From NCBI RefSeq assembly GCF_003663845.1, contig NZ_RCCA01000001.1:1612001-1676000 (forward strand): DNA of 64,000 nt. Reading direction: 5' to 3'. The DNA is from Chryseobacterium sp. 7 (GTDB lineage Bacteria; Bacteroidota; Bacteroidia; Flavobacteriales; Weeksellaceae). Every line of letters begins with the position of its first letter. Position 1 is the stretch's first letter. This document shows, piece after piece, positions 1 through 8,300 of this stretch. Position numbers and translations under genes: made by a program. The notes under the pieces were generated by a model. That model worked only from the letters and a program-made list of their open reading frames with translations, had not been told where the DNA came from and made no database searches.

Positions 1-72
1 GGAATACTGCTGAAAAAATAGCTTTAGCTATTCCCTTAACTATTCTTATCAACTTAAAAAATCTTAATGGTT
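1..72. repeat. Right half of a TTAAG-word repeat element (copy A)
   Basis: The window opens inside a copy of the dispersed AACCATTAAG/CTTAATGGTT element described at 41, 48 and 59 kb. Visible parts are a hairpin AATAGCT-TT-AGCTATT (about 18-33), degenerate CTTAA words, and the terminal CTTAATGGTT at 63-72. It lies downstream of the minus-strand gene ending at 142. The left half is outside the window. Confidence 0.6.
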
Positions 73-90
73 TAAAAATGTCAGTTTATC

Positions 91-118
91 AATTTTACCG
101 AGGATAAAATTCTTGCGC
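91..118. repeat. Accessory repeat module (TTTTA..GGATAAAA, TTGCGC)
   Basis: A short imperfect hairpin (ATTTTACCGAGGATAAAAT) followed by TCTTGCGC lies just after copy A of the TTAAG element. A closely related block, TTTTATCGGAGATAAAA followed by TCTTTGCGC, sits at 59891-59920, again after a TTAAG element. The recurrence of the pair suggests a composite dispersed repeat. Confidence 0.45.
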
Positions 119-141
119 TATTGTGTGTTTTTTTAAATCAG

Positions 142-747
142 TTACAAAGAAGTACAGTTCTCATCCTTCGCATAAACACCATTACTTTTCGTTTCAAGTT
201 TTCCGGTTTTTCTGTTGATTTTGATGAAAAAAGATTCTTTCACAGCCGGACAACCCTTAGATTGCATGAGGTACATGGAAATATGACGGTCTTCAATTTT
301 ATAGGCTCCGGTAAAACGGTTACCTGTATCCACAGAATAACCATATGTTTTTGCCAGTAAAATAGCTTCAGGGAGATTATCAACTGTTCCGATAAAATCT
401 CTCAGCTGCTGTTCATTGGAAAAATAAACAGATCTTTCATTTTTACAGGCCAAGATGTATGAAAAACAATTATTACCTATACATTTCTGGAAAAAACCTT
501 TTTCAGGAACAGGTTCATTAATGGTCATAAAATCAGGAGCCTGACTTTCGTAAATTATTGCTTTTTCATCATCTGAATCGTTGCTGAGAACGCGCCAGTA
601 AGCATAATCTTTATCTGGTATAACGAACGGATAGAGATATTCTACATTGTCAAGGATATCAGGAATTTTTTTATAATCATCGGGAACCTTAATCTGGCCG
701 GAAAACAGATTAGAAAAGATCAGGGACAATATGACGATTACTTTCAT
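142..747 (-). CDS. Hypothetical exported protein
   Basis: This encodes 201 residues with an N-terminal signal peptide (MKVIVILSLIFSNLFSG) and no later membrane segment, so it is probably periplasmic or surface-exposed. I chose the ATG at 747 because it places the signal peptide at the N-terminus; an upstream in-frame ATG at 816 would add 23 residues unlike a signal sequence and would overlap the neighbouring lipoprotein gene by about 35 bp. The mature part has a Cys pair in CIGNNC and a C-terminal region rich in Lys and Asn. I recognise no family. It follows the 782-1186 lipoprotein gene on the same strand with a 34-bp gap, so the two may be co-transcribed. Function unknown. Confidence 0.7.
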   Translation of the reverse strand: MKVIVILSLIFSNLFSGQIKVPDDYKKIPDILDNVEYLYPFVIPDKDYAYWRVLSNDSDDEKAIIYESQAPDFMTINEPVPEKGFFQKCIGNNCFSYILACKNERSVYFSNEQQLRDFIGTVDNLPEAILLAKTYGYSVDTGNRFTGAYKIEDRHISMYLMQSKGCPAVKESFFIKINRKTGKLETKSNGVYAKDENCTSL

Positions 748-781
748 AGAGAATGGGTTTTTATGACAAATGTTAAGAGAA

Positions 782-1186
782 TTACTGCAAAACAATTTTA
801 TAGTATCCTTTTTCATCAGTTACATCAATACCTATGCCTGTAAATGTTAATTTATTGATTTGATAACCATCACAGCCTCCTTTAAACTCTGATGATTGAA
901 TGGAAAAGTCAAGATCTTTGATATTAGAATAAAATTTATATTTTTTTGTTCCGTTATAGGCACCTACATTTTCTAAAAGAATCTTGTTATCAGATGTTTT
1001 GGATAGTGATATACTTACGTTATTCTCATCCTGAATAGAATAGCTTGTTAATGTCCCGTTGGTAATAAGATTTTCGTTGCTGGAATTGACAAACTCAAAG
1101 ATGATGGGCAATGGAGCATTATAACAATCTTTCTCACAAGAGATGAACAGAAGCGCGATAAGTAAAAAAGTAAATATTTTTTTCAT
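782..1186 (-). CDS. Hypothetical lipoprotein
   Basis: A 134-residue protein that begins with a type II signal peptide ending in the lipobox LFISC; Cys17 would be lipidated. The mature part is Asn/Ser/Lys-rich, predicted mostly beta, and has two further Cys residues (CYNAP near the N-terminus and GGCDGYQ at about residue 105). It is the first gene of a probable two-gene unit with the secreted protein at 142-747. No recognised domain; role unknown. Confidence 0.75.
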   Translation of the reverse strand: MKKIFTFLLIALLFISCEKDCYNAPLPIIFEFVNSSNENLITNGTLTSYSIQDENNVSISLSKTSDNKILLENVGAYNGTKKYKFYSNIKDLDFSIQSSEFKGGCDGYQINKLTFTGIGIDVTDEKGYYKIVLQ

Positions 1187-1321
1187 TGTATTTCTGATTT
1201 AAATCCAAATTTCCTATGCATGAACGTTTTATAAAGATAAGAAAACTGGTGTTTATACCAATTTTATAAGAATTTCCGGATTTCCTTTCTGTTTGTAAAA
1301 GCTATCAGGAATATACCTGAA

Positions 1322-2053
1322 TCAGTTTACCATATGCTCTATAAACGGAATAATTTTTCCATTTTCAATTTTCCCTTTGATATAGATAGAATCTCCGTTC
1401 TTAAAGAGATACTCTTTCACCAGCAGGTTGGTTAAACCATAAGGTTCAAGAAATAAATTTACCCAAGGATGCTGATTTTTCAGAACGGATATTTTTGCGT
1501 TTTCTGTTGGCTGGTACCTTCGCAGGTAAGCAGGTGTTTTATAATTGGTAGCATAAGCGCTTTGTGTAAGATGCTCCTTTCCACTTACATTATCTGCGAT
1601 ACACAATGAAAAATGAACAGGATATAACTGATTATTGATTGAAAGTTGGGCGCCTTTAGGATATCCTGCAATAACACTGTAGTCGAACTCTTCGTAAATA
1701 TTGGACGGACGCTTGGTTTTTAAATCTGTGTGAAAATTAGCAAAACCAATCCGCAGAAGGTACATGGCAGACTCTTTTCCTGAGATAGGTGAAGTGATTG
1801 TTTGATCCGTGTATATTTTACATTTCAGAACGGGTAAAGAGGCAATTTTATCCAGTTGTTTGTTGTGGTCGTCTACCGCTTCCTTCATGGAATTAATACT
1901 GTTGAAAATAAAAAAACCAAATCCTATAAACATAGAAATGCAGATAAATATAAAAACGCCGAATAGGATAAGAATGGTTTTAATTCCTTTTTTATCAACC
2001 TTTGTTCCGTTTGATTTGATATTGACATCGGCATTGAAATTGAATTTGATCAT
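1322..2053 (-). CDS. Membrane-anchored protein, possibly GIDE-like fold
   Basis: The protein has a short basic N-terminus, one strong hydrophobic stretch (about residues 24-50 from this start) and a roughly 190-residue soluble domain. The start is uncertain: ATG at 2053 gives 243 residues beginning MIKFNFNADV, while ATG at 2137 gives 271 residues but leaves only 42 bp to the divergent PEP carboxylase start, so I prefer the shorter form. The soluble part contains SPISGKESAMYLLRI and, near the C-terminus, GDSIYIKGKIENGKIIP. These weakly recall the SP.SG.....Y and GD.V.V.G signatures of GIDE-type domains. That resemblance is by eye only; it may be an unrelated lineage-specific protein. Confidence 0.6.
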   Translation of the reverse strand: MIKFNFNADVNIKSNGTKVDKKGIKTILILFGVFIFICISMFIGFGFFIFNSINSMKEAVDDHNKQLDKIASLPVLKCKIYTDQTITSPISGKESAMYLLRIGFANFHTDLKTKRPSNIYEEFDYSVIAGYPKGAQLSINNQLYPVHFSLCIADNVSGKEHLTQSAYATNYKTPAYLRRYQPTENAKISVLKNQHPWVNLFLEPYGLTNLLVKEYLFKNGDSIYIKGKIENGKIIPFIEHMVN

Positions 2054-2166
2054 AGAGTTAACATGGTTGCCAAAATAATCAAATTTTAAACAGAAATTAC
2101 TATTATTTTTTTGAATTTCTGTCTTAATTTTTGTCATTTGTCAACTCAACTCATTTCAAAATCACT

Positions 2167-2174
2167 TACATTTG
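2167..2174 (+). promoter_or_regulatory. Candidate -7 element of the ppc promoter
   Basis: TACATTTG matches the Bacteroidetes -7 consensus TAnnTTTG and ends five bases before the chosen ATG of ppc at 2180. No well-spaced TTTG -33 element is present (the nearest is 26 bp upstream), so this is a weak call. If real, the transcript would be almost leaderless. Confidence 0.35.
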
Positions 2175-2179
2175 TTAAT

Positions 2180-4714
2180 ATGATACATGACCAACGCGCA
2201 GAAAAATTCAGGCAGATTGTGGAAAATAAGTTCCAGATCTACAATTCATTATTTATGAGCCTGCCTTATGATAAAATGACGAATATCGGAATGCTGCTTC
2301 CGTTTCTTTATGAAGAAAGCAGAACCGGCTATGAAGTAGGGAAAACTCCCGAAGATATCGTTGAAGAATTTTTTAAAAACCATACCGATCTTCAGAACGA
2401 AGAGCAGAAACTGGAACTGCTTTTCAAGATCATTCAGTATATAGAAAGACAGGTTGTTTTGTTTGACAGTATTGAAGATGCTGCATTTCCCAACCTTCAT
2501 TCCGAAAGTGATAACGGTACAGTGACTAATCTCTTTGAACGTTCTTTTCAGGATCATAAAATTGAAAAAGTACGCGAAAAATTAAAAGATTTCAGTGTAA
2601 AGATTGTATTTACGGCTCACCCCACTCAGTTTTATCCAAGTTCGGTACAGAGAATCATTCAGGATTTGAGAGGTGCCATTACCGGTGATTCGGTGACGCA
2701 GATTGATATGCTTCTGCAGCAGCTTGGGAAGACCCCATTTGTCAACAAAGAAAAACCTACTCCGATAGATGAAGCACTGAGTATTATTTCTTATCTGAGA
2801 TATGTATACTATGATACCATTGGTGAATTATTTACGAAGATCAAGAAGACTTTCGGGAACGGGAATTTTCACCTTCATGAAGATATTATCCAGCTTGGTT
2901 TCTGGCCGGGAGGAGACAGAGACGGAAATCCTTTTGTAACAGCAGAGGTAACAAAGAGAGTGGCTGAAGAACTTCGTTCAGCTATTCTTAAATCATACTA
3001 CAGCCATTTGAAATTTATCAGAAGAAGATTAAGTTTCAGAGGAGTTTCTGAAGTATTAACCCAATTAAGCGAAGAACTGTATGCTGCCATTTTTGATGGA
3101 AAAGACATTAAAGCAGAAGATATTTTAAAGAAAGCAGCTGAAGCAGAAAAAATACTGATCAACGAACATAACTCTTTGTTTTTAGATCTTTTGGTAAATT
3201 TCAGAGACCGTGTAATGATCTTCGGAACTCACTTTGCAACACTGGACATCCGCCAGGACAGCAGAATTCATCAGAAAGTGATTGATGAGGTATATGCAAA
3301 AATGTATGGAAATGAAGAGGCTGATGATGACCAGAAATTCAGCAAGCTAATTGAGGTTTCAGAGAAAATAAATGCCGATGATTTTGAAGATATTGTAAAA
3401 GATACTTTGTTAACGGTTTCTCAGGTTACAGAAATCCAGAATCTGAATGGATTGCGAGGAATGAACCGCTATATTATTTCAAATTCTGATGCCGTAAAAG
3501 ACGTTATGAATGTTTATGCATTCTTTAAAATCTGCGGTTATAAAGACGAAGAGATCAATATGGATATTGTTCCGCTTTTTGAAACTATGGAAGGTCTTGC
3601 CAATGCGGAGAATGTAATGAACGAGCTGTATCATAATCCTGTTTATAAAAAACATCTTGAAAAAAGAGGAAACCAGCAGACAATCATGCTCGGATTCTCG
3701 GATGGAACCAAAGACGGAGGGTATTTAAAAGCCAACTGGGAAATTTATAAAGCTAAAGAAGCATTAACAAAGCTTTCTGAGCAAAATAATATAAAAGTGG
3801 TATTCTTTGACGGCAGAGGAGGCCCGCCAGCAAGAGGAGGTGGAAAAACCCACGATTTCTACGCTTCACAGGGAAAAACGATTGCCAATAATAAGATAGA
3901 ACTAACCATTCAGGGGCAAACCATTACCAGTATTTTTGGAAATAAAGAGCAGGCAAAATACAACTTTGAACAGCTTCTGACCGCCGGAGTTGAAAATGAC
4001 GTATTCAAAAATGCCAAAAAAGAACTTACAGAAAAGGAGAGGGCGTTGATTATTGAGCTGGCAGATATCAGCTATCAAAAATACTCAGACTTGAAAGCAC
4101 ACCCTATGTTTGTTCCTTATCTTCAGGAAATGAGTACACTTGAATATTACGGGAAAACCAATATCGGAAGCCGTCCTTCAAAAAGAGGAAACGGAAGCGA
4201 ACTGAAGTTTGAAGACCTGAGAGCAATCCCTTTTGTAGGATCATGGTCACAATTAAAACAGAATGTACCCGGATTTTTCGGTTTTGGATATGCGATGCAA
4301 AAGATGAAAGAACAGGGTAGATTTGAAGAAGTACGAGAGCTGTACAAAGGTTCAGATTTCTTTAAAACTTTAGTTTTGAACTCCATGATGAGTATGAACA
4401 AATCTTATTTCCCTTTGACGTATTATATTAAAAACAATCCGAAGTTCGGAGAATTCTGGAATGTTCTTTTCAATGAATATGAGCTTTCCAGAGATATTAT
4501 GCTGGAACTGACAGGATTTAAAATGCTTCAGGAAGAAGATCCGCTGTCCAGAAAATCCGTGAAAATCCGTGAAAAAATTGTACTTCCATTGTTGAGTATT
4601 CAGCAATATGCTTTGATGAAAATTCAGAAAGGAGAAGGAAATAAAGAAGCGTATGAGAAGCTGGTGACCCGTTCTTTATTCGGTAATATCAATGCGAGCA
4701 GGAACTCCGCATAA
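2180..4714 (+). CDS. ppc: Phosphoenolpyruvate carboxylase
   Basis: Carboxylates phosphoenolpyruvate with bicarbonate to oxaloacetate, an anaplerotic cytoplasmic reaction that refills the TCA cycle. The 844-residue protein has the family signatures TAHPT (His147 from this start), GGDRDGNPFVT, and a GRGG-containing catalytic loop. In place of the usual GRGG(S/T)(I/V)GRGG, the loop here reads GRGGPPARGGG and is followed by KTHDFYASQG, which I take to be a Bacteroidetes subtype. The C-terminus ends NASRNSA, comparable to the conserved asparagine-containing tail of the family. The ATG at 2180 (MIHDQRAEKF) is preferred: an extension to 2111 adds residues that overlap the divergent gene. It is monocistronic, with its own terminator at 4745-4776. 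Confidence 0.95.
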   Translation: MIHDQRAEKFRQIVENKFQIYNSLFMSLPYDKMTNIGMLLPFLYEESRTGYEVGKTPEDIVEEFFKNHTDLQNEEQKLELLFKIIQYIERQVVLFDSIEDAAFPNLHSESDNGTVTNLFERSFQDHKIEKVREKLKDFSVKIVFTAHPTQFYPSSVQRIIQDLRGAITGDSVTQIDMLLQQLGKTPFVNKEKPTPIDEALSIISYLRYVYYDTIGELFTKIKKTFGNGNFHLHEDIIQLGFWPGGDRDGNPFVTAEVTKRVAEELRSAILKSYYSHLKFIRRRLSFRGVSEVLTQLSEELYAAIFDGKDIKAEDILKKAAEAEKILINEHNSLFLDLLVNFRDRVMIFGTHFATLDIRQDSRIHQKVIDEVYAKMYGNEEADDDQKFSKLIEVSEKINADDFEDIVKDTLLTVSQVTEIQNLNGLRGMNRYIISNSDAVKDVMNVYAFFKICGYKDEEINMDIVPLFETMEGLANAENVMNELYHNPVYKKHLEKRGNQQTIMLGFSDGTKDGGYLKANWEIYKAKEALTKLSEQNNIKVVFFDGRGGPPARGGGKTHDFYASQGKTIANNKIELTIQGQTITSIFGNKEQAKYNFEQLLTAGVENDVFKNAKKELTEKERALIIELADISYQKYSDLKAHPMFVPYLQEMSTLEYYGKTNIGSRPSKRGNGSELKFEDLRAIPFVGSWSQLKQNVPGFFGFGYAMQKMKEQGRFEEVRELYKGSDFFKTLVLNSMMSMNKSYFPLTYYIKNNPKFGEFWNVLFNEYELSRDIMLELTGFKMLQEEDPLSRKSVKIREKIVLPLLSIQQYALMKIQKGEGNKEAYEKLVTRSLFGNINASRNSA

Positions 4715-4744
4715 AATAATGAATAAGATTCAGCGTTTTAAGAT

Positions 4745-4776
4745 AAAAGCTATTCGTAATTTCGGGTAGCTTTTTT
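4745..4776 (+). terminator. Rho-independent terminator after ppc
   Basis: A 12-bp stem AAAAGCTATTCG / CGGGTAGCTTTT (two G-T pairs) with a TAATTT loop, followed by a run of Ts, 30 bp after the ppc stop codon. Confidence 0.8.
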
Positions 4777-4823
4777 ATCAATTATTTTAAACTAATTAAA
4801 ACATTTGAATAAATAAAGAAAAA

Positions 4824-5000
4824 GAGGCTGTCTCAAAAGTGTCATTCTGAACACAGACTGAAAGTCTGCGAACAAAGTTCTGAAATGTAGTGAAGAATCT
4901 CATGAATTTGGTTATCAGTAAGATTCTTTCTTCGTCAGAAATCGAAGATTCGACGCAGTCAATGACAAAAGCCAGATTGTTTGACTTCTGAGACAGTCTC
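4824..5000. repeat. MITE-like repeat with GAGGCTGTCTCAAAAGT ends (copy 1)
   Basis: A 177-bp non-coding element whose ends, GAGGCTGTCTCAAAAGT and ACTTCTGAGACAGTCTC, are near-perfect inverted repeats of 17 bp. Inside is a hairpin CAGACT-GAA-AGTCTG and a second inverted pair AAGAATCT...AGATTCTT. A diverged second copy of 154 bp lies at 33061-33214; the main length difference is about 23 bp near the right end (ATCGAAGATTCGACGCAG region). It fills the space between two convergent genes. No transposase is encoded, so any movement would need to be supplied in trans. Confidence 0.75.
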
Positions 5001-5008
5001 GCTTTCAA

Positions 5009-6613
5009 TTATTCTTTTAAGAATTTTTCATACAAAATCTTATCCTTCGTCTGGATTTTCAGATAGTAAGTTCCTTTTGCAAAATCCTCCACTTTTATAG
5101 ATTTCTGGTTGTTCGCTTTTCGGATTAATCTTCCCAGATTGTCATAAACTTCCAATGAGAGAATTTCCTGTTCTGATGCAATGTTTAAAATATTTTTAGC
5201 AGGATTCGGGAATATAGAGAACTTCTCTTTCTTTACCATCTCAGAAGTATTCAGAACAAGGTTATATAAACTACCGAAATTAAGAATTCCATATCCTGTC
5301 TGATCCGAATGAGCCGGATAAAGTGAAGCCGTTTGCCTCAGCTTTGTTTTCATCTGTTCCCTGTTCATCGTTGGAAATGCCTGTATAAGACAAGCTACAC
5401 CTCCCGCAGCAATGGGAGTTGAAATAGACGTCCCGTTCACAATTAAAGTTGCACTGTCAAAAACTGATGTAGTACCAGTTCCCTGAGCACTTCCATCAGG
5501 TTTTACCACCCCAAGAGCGTTAGGCCCGAAAGAAGAAAAATCAGAAGTGTTTCCTGCGGAATCTACAGATCCAATAGAAAATACATTAGCATTATCAGAT
5601 GGTGTCATAAGATAATGCCAAGGCTGCTGTCCGGAATTTCCCGCAGCGGCAAGAACAAAAATACCTTTTTCGGCAGCAATACCTGCTCCTCGGGCAATAA
5701 AGGAAGTATTGCCATCCATATTGGCATACGTATAATTGTAACGGCTGTCATCAAAAACATTATATCCCAATGATGAAGTAATGATTTCTACCCCTTTTCT
5801 GTCTGCCTCTTCAGCAGCTTCAATCCAGTACATTTCTTCTTCGGGAACTTCTACACTTGCATTTTCACTTCGGTAAAGATAAAAATCCGCATCAGGTGCG
5901 GCCCCCACGAAAACATCTTGCAGATATCCGCCGATAGCGCCTAAAACAACAGAACCATGACCATTGAGGGCTGTATTGTAAACGTCTCCGGTTTTGGTCA
6001 CAAAATCATAGGTCGCCTTGATATGGTTGCCTGTCCATAATCTTGCAAAAGCAGTTCCTGTATTCACTGTTGGAAACCCGGAATCAATCACCGCAATGGA
6101 AATTCCTGTTCCGGTAAAGCCGGCCAGATGAAGGGGACGGATGTTGACCTGATCAATTTGTCCTGAACCTGAACCATAATTAAAAGTGGTAAGTGTTTTG
6201 TTGATGCCTGCATCGTCTTTCCACTTTCCGGGTGCAATTTTTACTGTAGTTGATGAACTGTTTCTGGCAAAACTTTCAACAGATAATACAAAAGGCTGAG
6301 CCTGTAGTACTGTTTTTTGAGCTGGTGTCGCATTTACCGCTGCTCCGTTAAGCCATTTTGAATAATCTGTAACCGTAAATCCTAAATTTTGAAGATTCTG
6401 AAGATAAGCCTGTTCAATAGGCGCATCCTGATCATTTAGAGGAATTCCCAGCGTGGTACGTCTGTTGAGTGATTTCTGGCTGAGTTCTGACAACGGATTG
6501 GCATAAAAAGCAGCTTTATTGGGCTTATCCGTAAAGTAAACAAAGACAAGTTCTGTCTGAGCAGAAACGTGAAGATAACCCGTTAGGAAACAAAAGAGTA
6601 AAAGTTTTTTCAT
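5009..6613 (-). CDS. Subtilisin-like (S8) serine protease with T9SS sorting domain
   Basis: A secreted 534-residue endopeptidase. It has a signal peptide (residues 1-18, ending VSAQ), a pro-region to about 150 and an S8 catalytic domain, about 165-450. The triad is Asp177 in AVIDSGF, His219 in GHGS and Ser396 in GTSISTP, with oxyanion Asn326 in AAAGNSG. The C-terminal 70 residues (SIFPNPAKN..., ending KFLKE) form a type A type IX secretion sorting domain, so the protease should cross the outer membrane through T9SS and be anchored or released at the surface. The family is well known in Flavobacteriia for nutritional proteolysis. The substrate is not predictable from sequence. It is transcribed alone, divergently from the aminotransferase at 6702. 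Confidence 0.93.
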   Translation of the reverse strand: MKKLLLFCFLTGYLHVSAQTELVFVYFTDKPNKAAFYANPLSELSQKSLNRRTTLGIPLNDQDAPIEQAYLQNLQNLGFTVTDYSKWLNGAAVNATPAQKTVLQAQPFVLSVESFARNSSSTTVKIAPGKWKDDAGINKTLTTFNYGSGSGQIDQVNIRPLHLAGFTGTGISIAVIDSGFPTVNTGTAFARLWTGNHIKATYDFVTKTGDVYNTALNGHGSVVLGAIGGYLQDVFVGAAPDADFYLYRSENASVEVPEEEMYWIEAAEEADRKGVEIITSSLGYNVFDDSRYNYTYANMDGNTSFIARGAGIAAEKGIFVLAAAGNSGQQPWHYLMTPSDNANVFSIGSVDSAGNTSDFSSFGPNALGVVKPDGSAQGTGTTSVFDSATLIVNGTSISTPIAAGGVACLIQAFPTMNREQMKTKLRQTASLYPAHSDQTGYGILNFGSLYNLVLNTSEMVKKEKFSIFPNPAKNILNIASEQEILSLEVYDNLGRLIRKANNQKSIKVEDFAKGTYYLKIQTKDKILYEKFLKE

Positions 6614-6701
6614 AAGAATAATTTCTATAAAGATAAAAACAAAATCAATAAAATTTTTGATCGGATATTAAATTCCTTATTTTTACAGAAATATTTATTA
6701 T

Positions 6702-7826
6702 ATGAAAAAAATTCAGATGGTTGACTTGCAAAGTCAGTATTACAAAATAAAGAATGATGTAGACAATGCGGTTTTGAATGTAATGGATTCTGCGGCATTT
6801 ATAAACGGTCCTGAAGTAAAGTCTTTCCAGAATGAATTGGAGTCTTATTTAGAAGTAAAACATGTGATTCCATGTGCCAATGGTACAGATGCATTACAGA
6901 TTGCCCTGATGGCTTTAGATCTGAAAGAAGGAGACGAAATTATTACAGCTGATTTTACTTTTGCCGCAACCGTAGAAGTAATTCATTTGCTTAAATTAAA
7001 ATCTGTATTGGTAGATGTGGATTATGATACATTCACAATTTCTACGGAGCAGATTAAAAAAGCGATTACACCAAGAACAAAAGCGATTATTCCGGTACAC
7101 ATTTTCGGACAGTGTGCCAATATGGAAGAGATTTTGAAAATTGCTGAAGAGCACAATTTATATGTTGTTGAAGACAACGCCCAGGCAATTGGTTCAGAAT
7201 ATACATTCTCTGACGGAACAGTGAAGCAGGCAGGAACAATGTCTACTGTTGGAACAACTTCTTTCTTCCCTTCCAAAAACCTTGGATGCTACGGAGACGG
7301 AGGTGCTATTTTTACCAATAATGACGATCTTGCACACCGTTTAAGAGGAATTGTAAACCACGGAATGTACGAAAGATACTACCATGATGAGGTAGGAGTA
7401 AATTCTCGTTTGGACAGCATTCAGGCTGCAGTTTTAAGAAAAAAACTTCCTCACCTTGATTCTTACAACGAAGCAAGAAGAAGAGCGGCAGATTTTTATG
7501 ATGAAGCATTCGAAGGAAACCCGAATATTCTTACTCCGAAAAGAGCTGAGAATTCTACTCACGTATTCCACCAGTATACTTTAAGAATCCTGAACGGAAA
7601 ACGTAATGAACTTCAGAAATTTTTAACGGAAAAAGAAATTCCTGCAATGATCTATTATCCGGTAGCACTAAGAAAGCAGAAAGCTTACTTTCAGGAAAGT
7701 AATGCCGCAGACTTTGTGAATACCGATAAGCTTTTGGATCAGGTAATTTCTTTACCAATGCATACAGAATTAGACGAAGAGCAGCTGAAGTATATTACGG
7801 ATGCCGTGCTTGAGTTTATGGGGTAA
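6702..7826 (+). CDS. DegT/DnrJ/EryC1/StrS family sugar aminotransferase
   Basis: A PLP-dependent aminotransferase of 374 residues that acts on keto-sugar nucleotides during surface glycan synthesis. Features visible: phosphate-cradle motif NGTDALQIAL (60-69), cofactor-binding Asp158 in VEDNAQAIG, and the Schiff-base lysine Lys192 in SFFPSKNLGCYGDGGA. That last block resembles WbpE-type enzymes, which make 3-amino sugars on UDP, but the exact substrate cannot be fixed from sequence. Downstream and co-directional are a small membrane protein (8-bp gap), galE and a cytidylyltransferase, so it probably belongs to a cell-envelope polysaccharide or glycosylation unit. Confidence 0.9.
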   Translation: MKKIQMVDLQSQYYKIKNDVDNAVLNVMDSAAFINGPEVKSFQNELESYLEVKHVIPCANGTDALQIALMALDLKEGDEIITADFTFAATVEVIHLLKLKSVLVDVDYDTFTISTEQIKKAITPRTKAIIPVHIFGQCANMEEILKIAEEHNLYVVEDNAQAIGSEYTFSDGTVKQAGTMSTVGTTSFFPSKNLGCYGDGGAIFTNNDDLAHRLRGIVNHGMYERYYHDEVGVNSRLDSIQAAVLRKKLPHLDSYNEARRRAADFYDEAFEGNPNILTPKRAENSTHVFHQYTLRILNGKRNELQKFLTEKEIPAMIYYPVALRKQKAYFQESNAADFVNTDKLLDQVISLPMHTELDEEQLKYITDAVLEFMG

Positions 7827-7834
7827 AAATAAGT

Positions 7835-8293
7835 ATGAAGGAATTTTTTTTAAAAGGTAGAAAATATAAATTCTTTTTAGGATTTCACCTTTTTATTGTA
7901 GGAGTCTATTCAATATATGTAATAAACACATTGAATTCTTATCATTCCTCCTCTTACTCAATATATTATAAAGAGAGTATTTATGAAAACATCGCGAAAT
8001 ACTCTTTTTATATTATTATAAATTCAATTTCAGGGGCTATTATTTACTTCAAAATAAAACATGCAAAGGTTATTCTCAATTTTTTTGCTGTAATGATCTT
8101 TATGTTGGTTTGTTATGCAGAGTATACCCTGATTAAAACTTATATTAATAACTCATATTACAATTTTGTAATTATTTTTAATACAGGAGTTATTGGTTTT
8201 ATCGTTTTTTATATCTTTTATCTTAATAAGGTTAATAAGAAGGAAAATATAGAAATAAGCGAAATAGAAAATATAGGAAAACACAAAGAATAA
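7835..8293 (+). CDS. Small AT-rich integral membrane protein, unknown
   Basis: A 152-residue hydrophobic protein with four predicted membrane segments (about 13-33, 55-75, 79-99 and 109-131) and a charged Lys/Glu-rich cytoplasmic tail. It is wedged between the aminotransferase (8 bp upstream) and galE (7 bp downstream) in the same orientation. Its codons are visibly more AT-rich than its neighbours, with many TTT, ATT, TAT and AAT, suggesting either relaxed selection or a late insertion. I recognise no family. Its location suggests a cell-envelope role, but nothing in the sequence shows one. Confidence 0.75.
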   Translation: MKEFFLKGRKYKFFLGFHLFIVGVYSIYVINTLNSYHSSSYSIYYKESIYENIAKYSFYIIINSISGAIIYFKIKHAKVILNFFAVMIFMLVCYAEYTLIKTYINNSYYNFVIIFNTGVIGFIVFYIFYLNKVNKKENIEISEIENIGKHKE

Positions 8294-8300
8294 AAATAGA

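Noticed and set aside
4796-5008. 70-codon minus-strand ORF
   Set aside because: It lies almost wholly within the GAGGCTGTCTC repeat; a similar chance ORF occurs in the second copy (32958-33140). Translation is repeat-derived, with no protein-like features.
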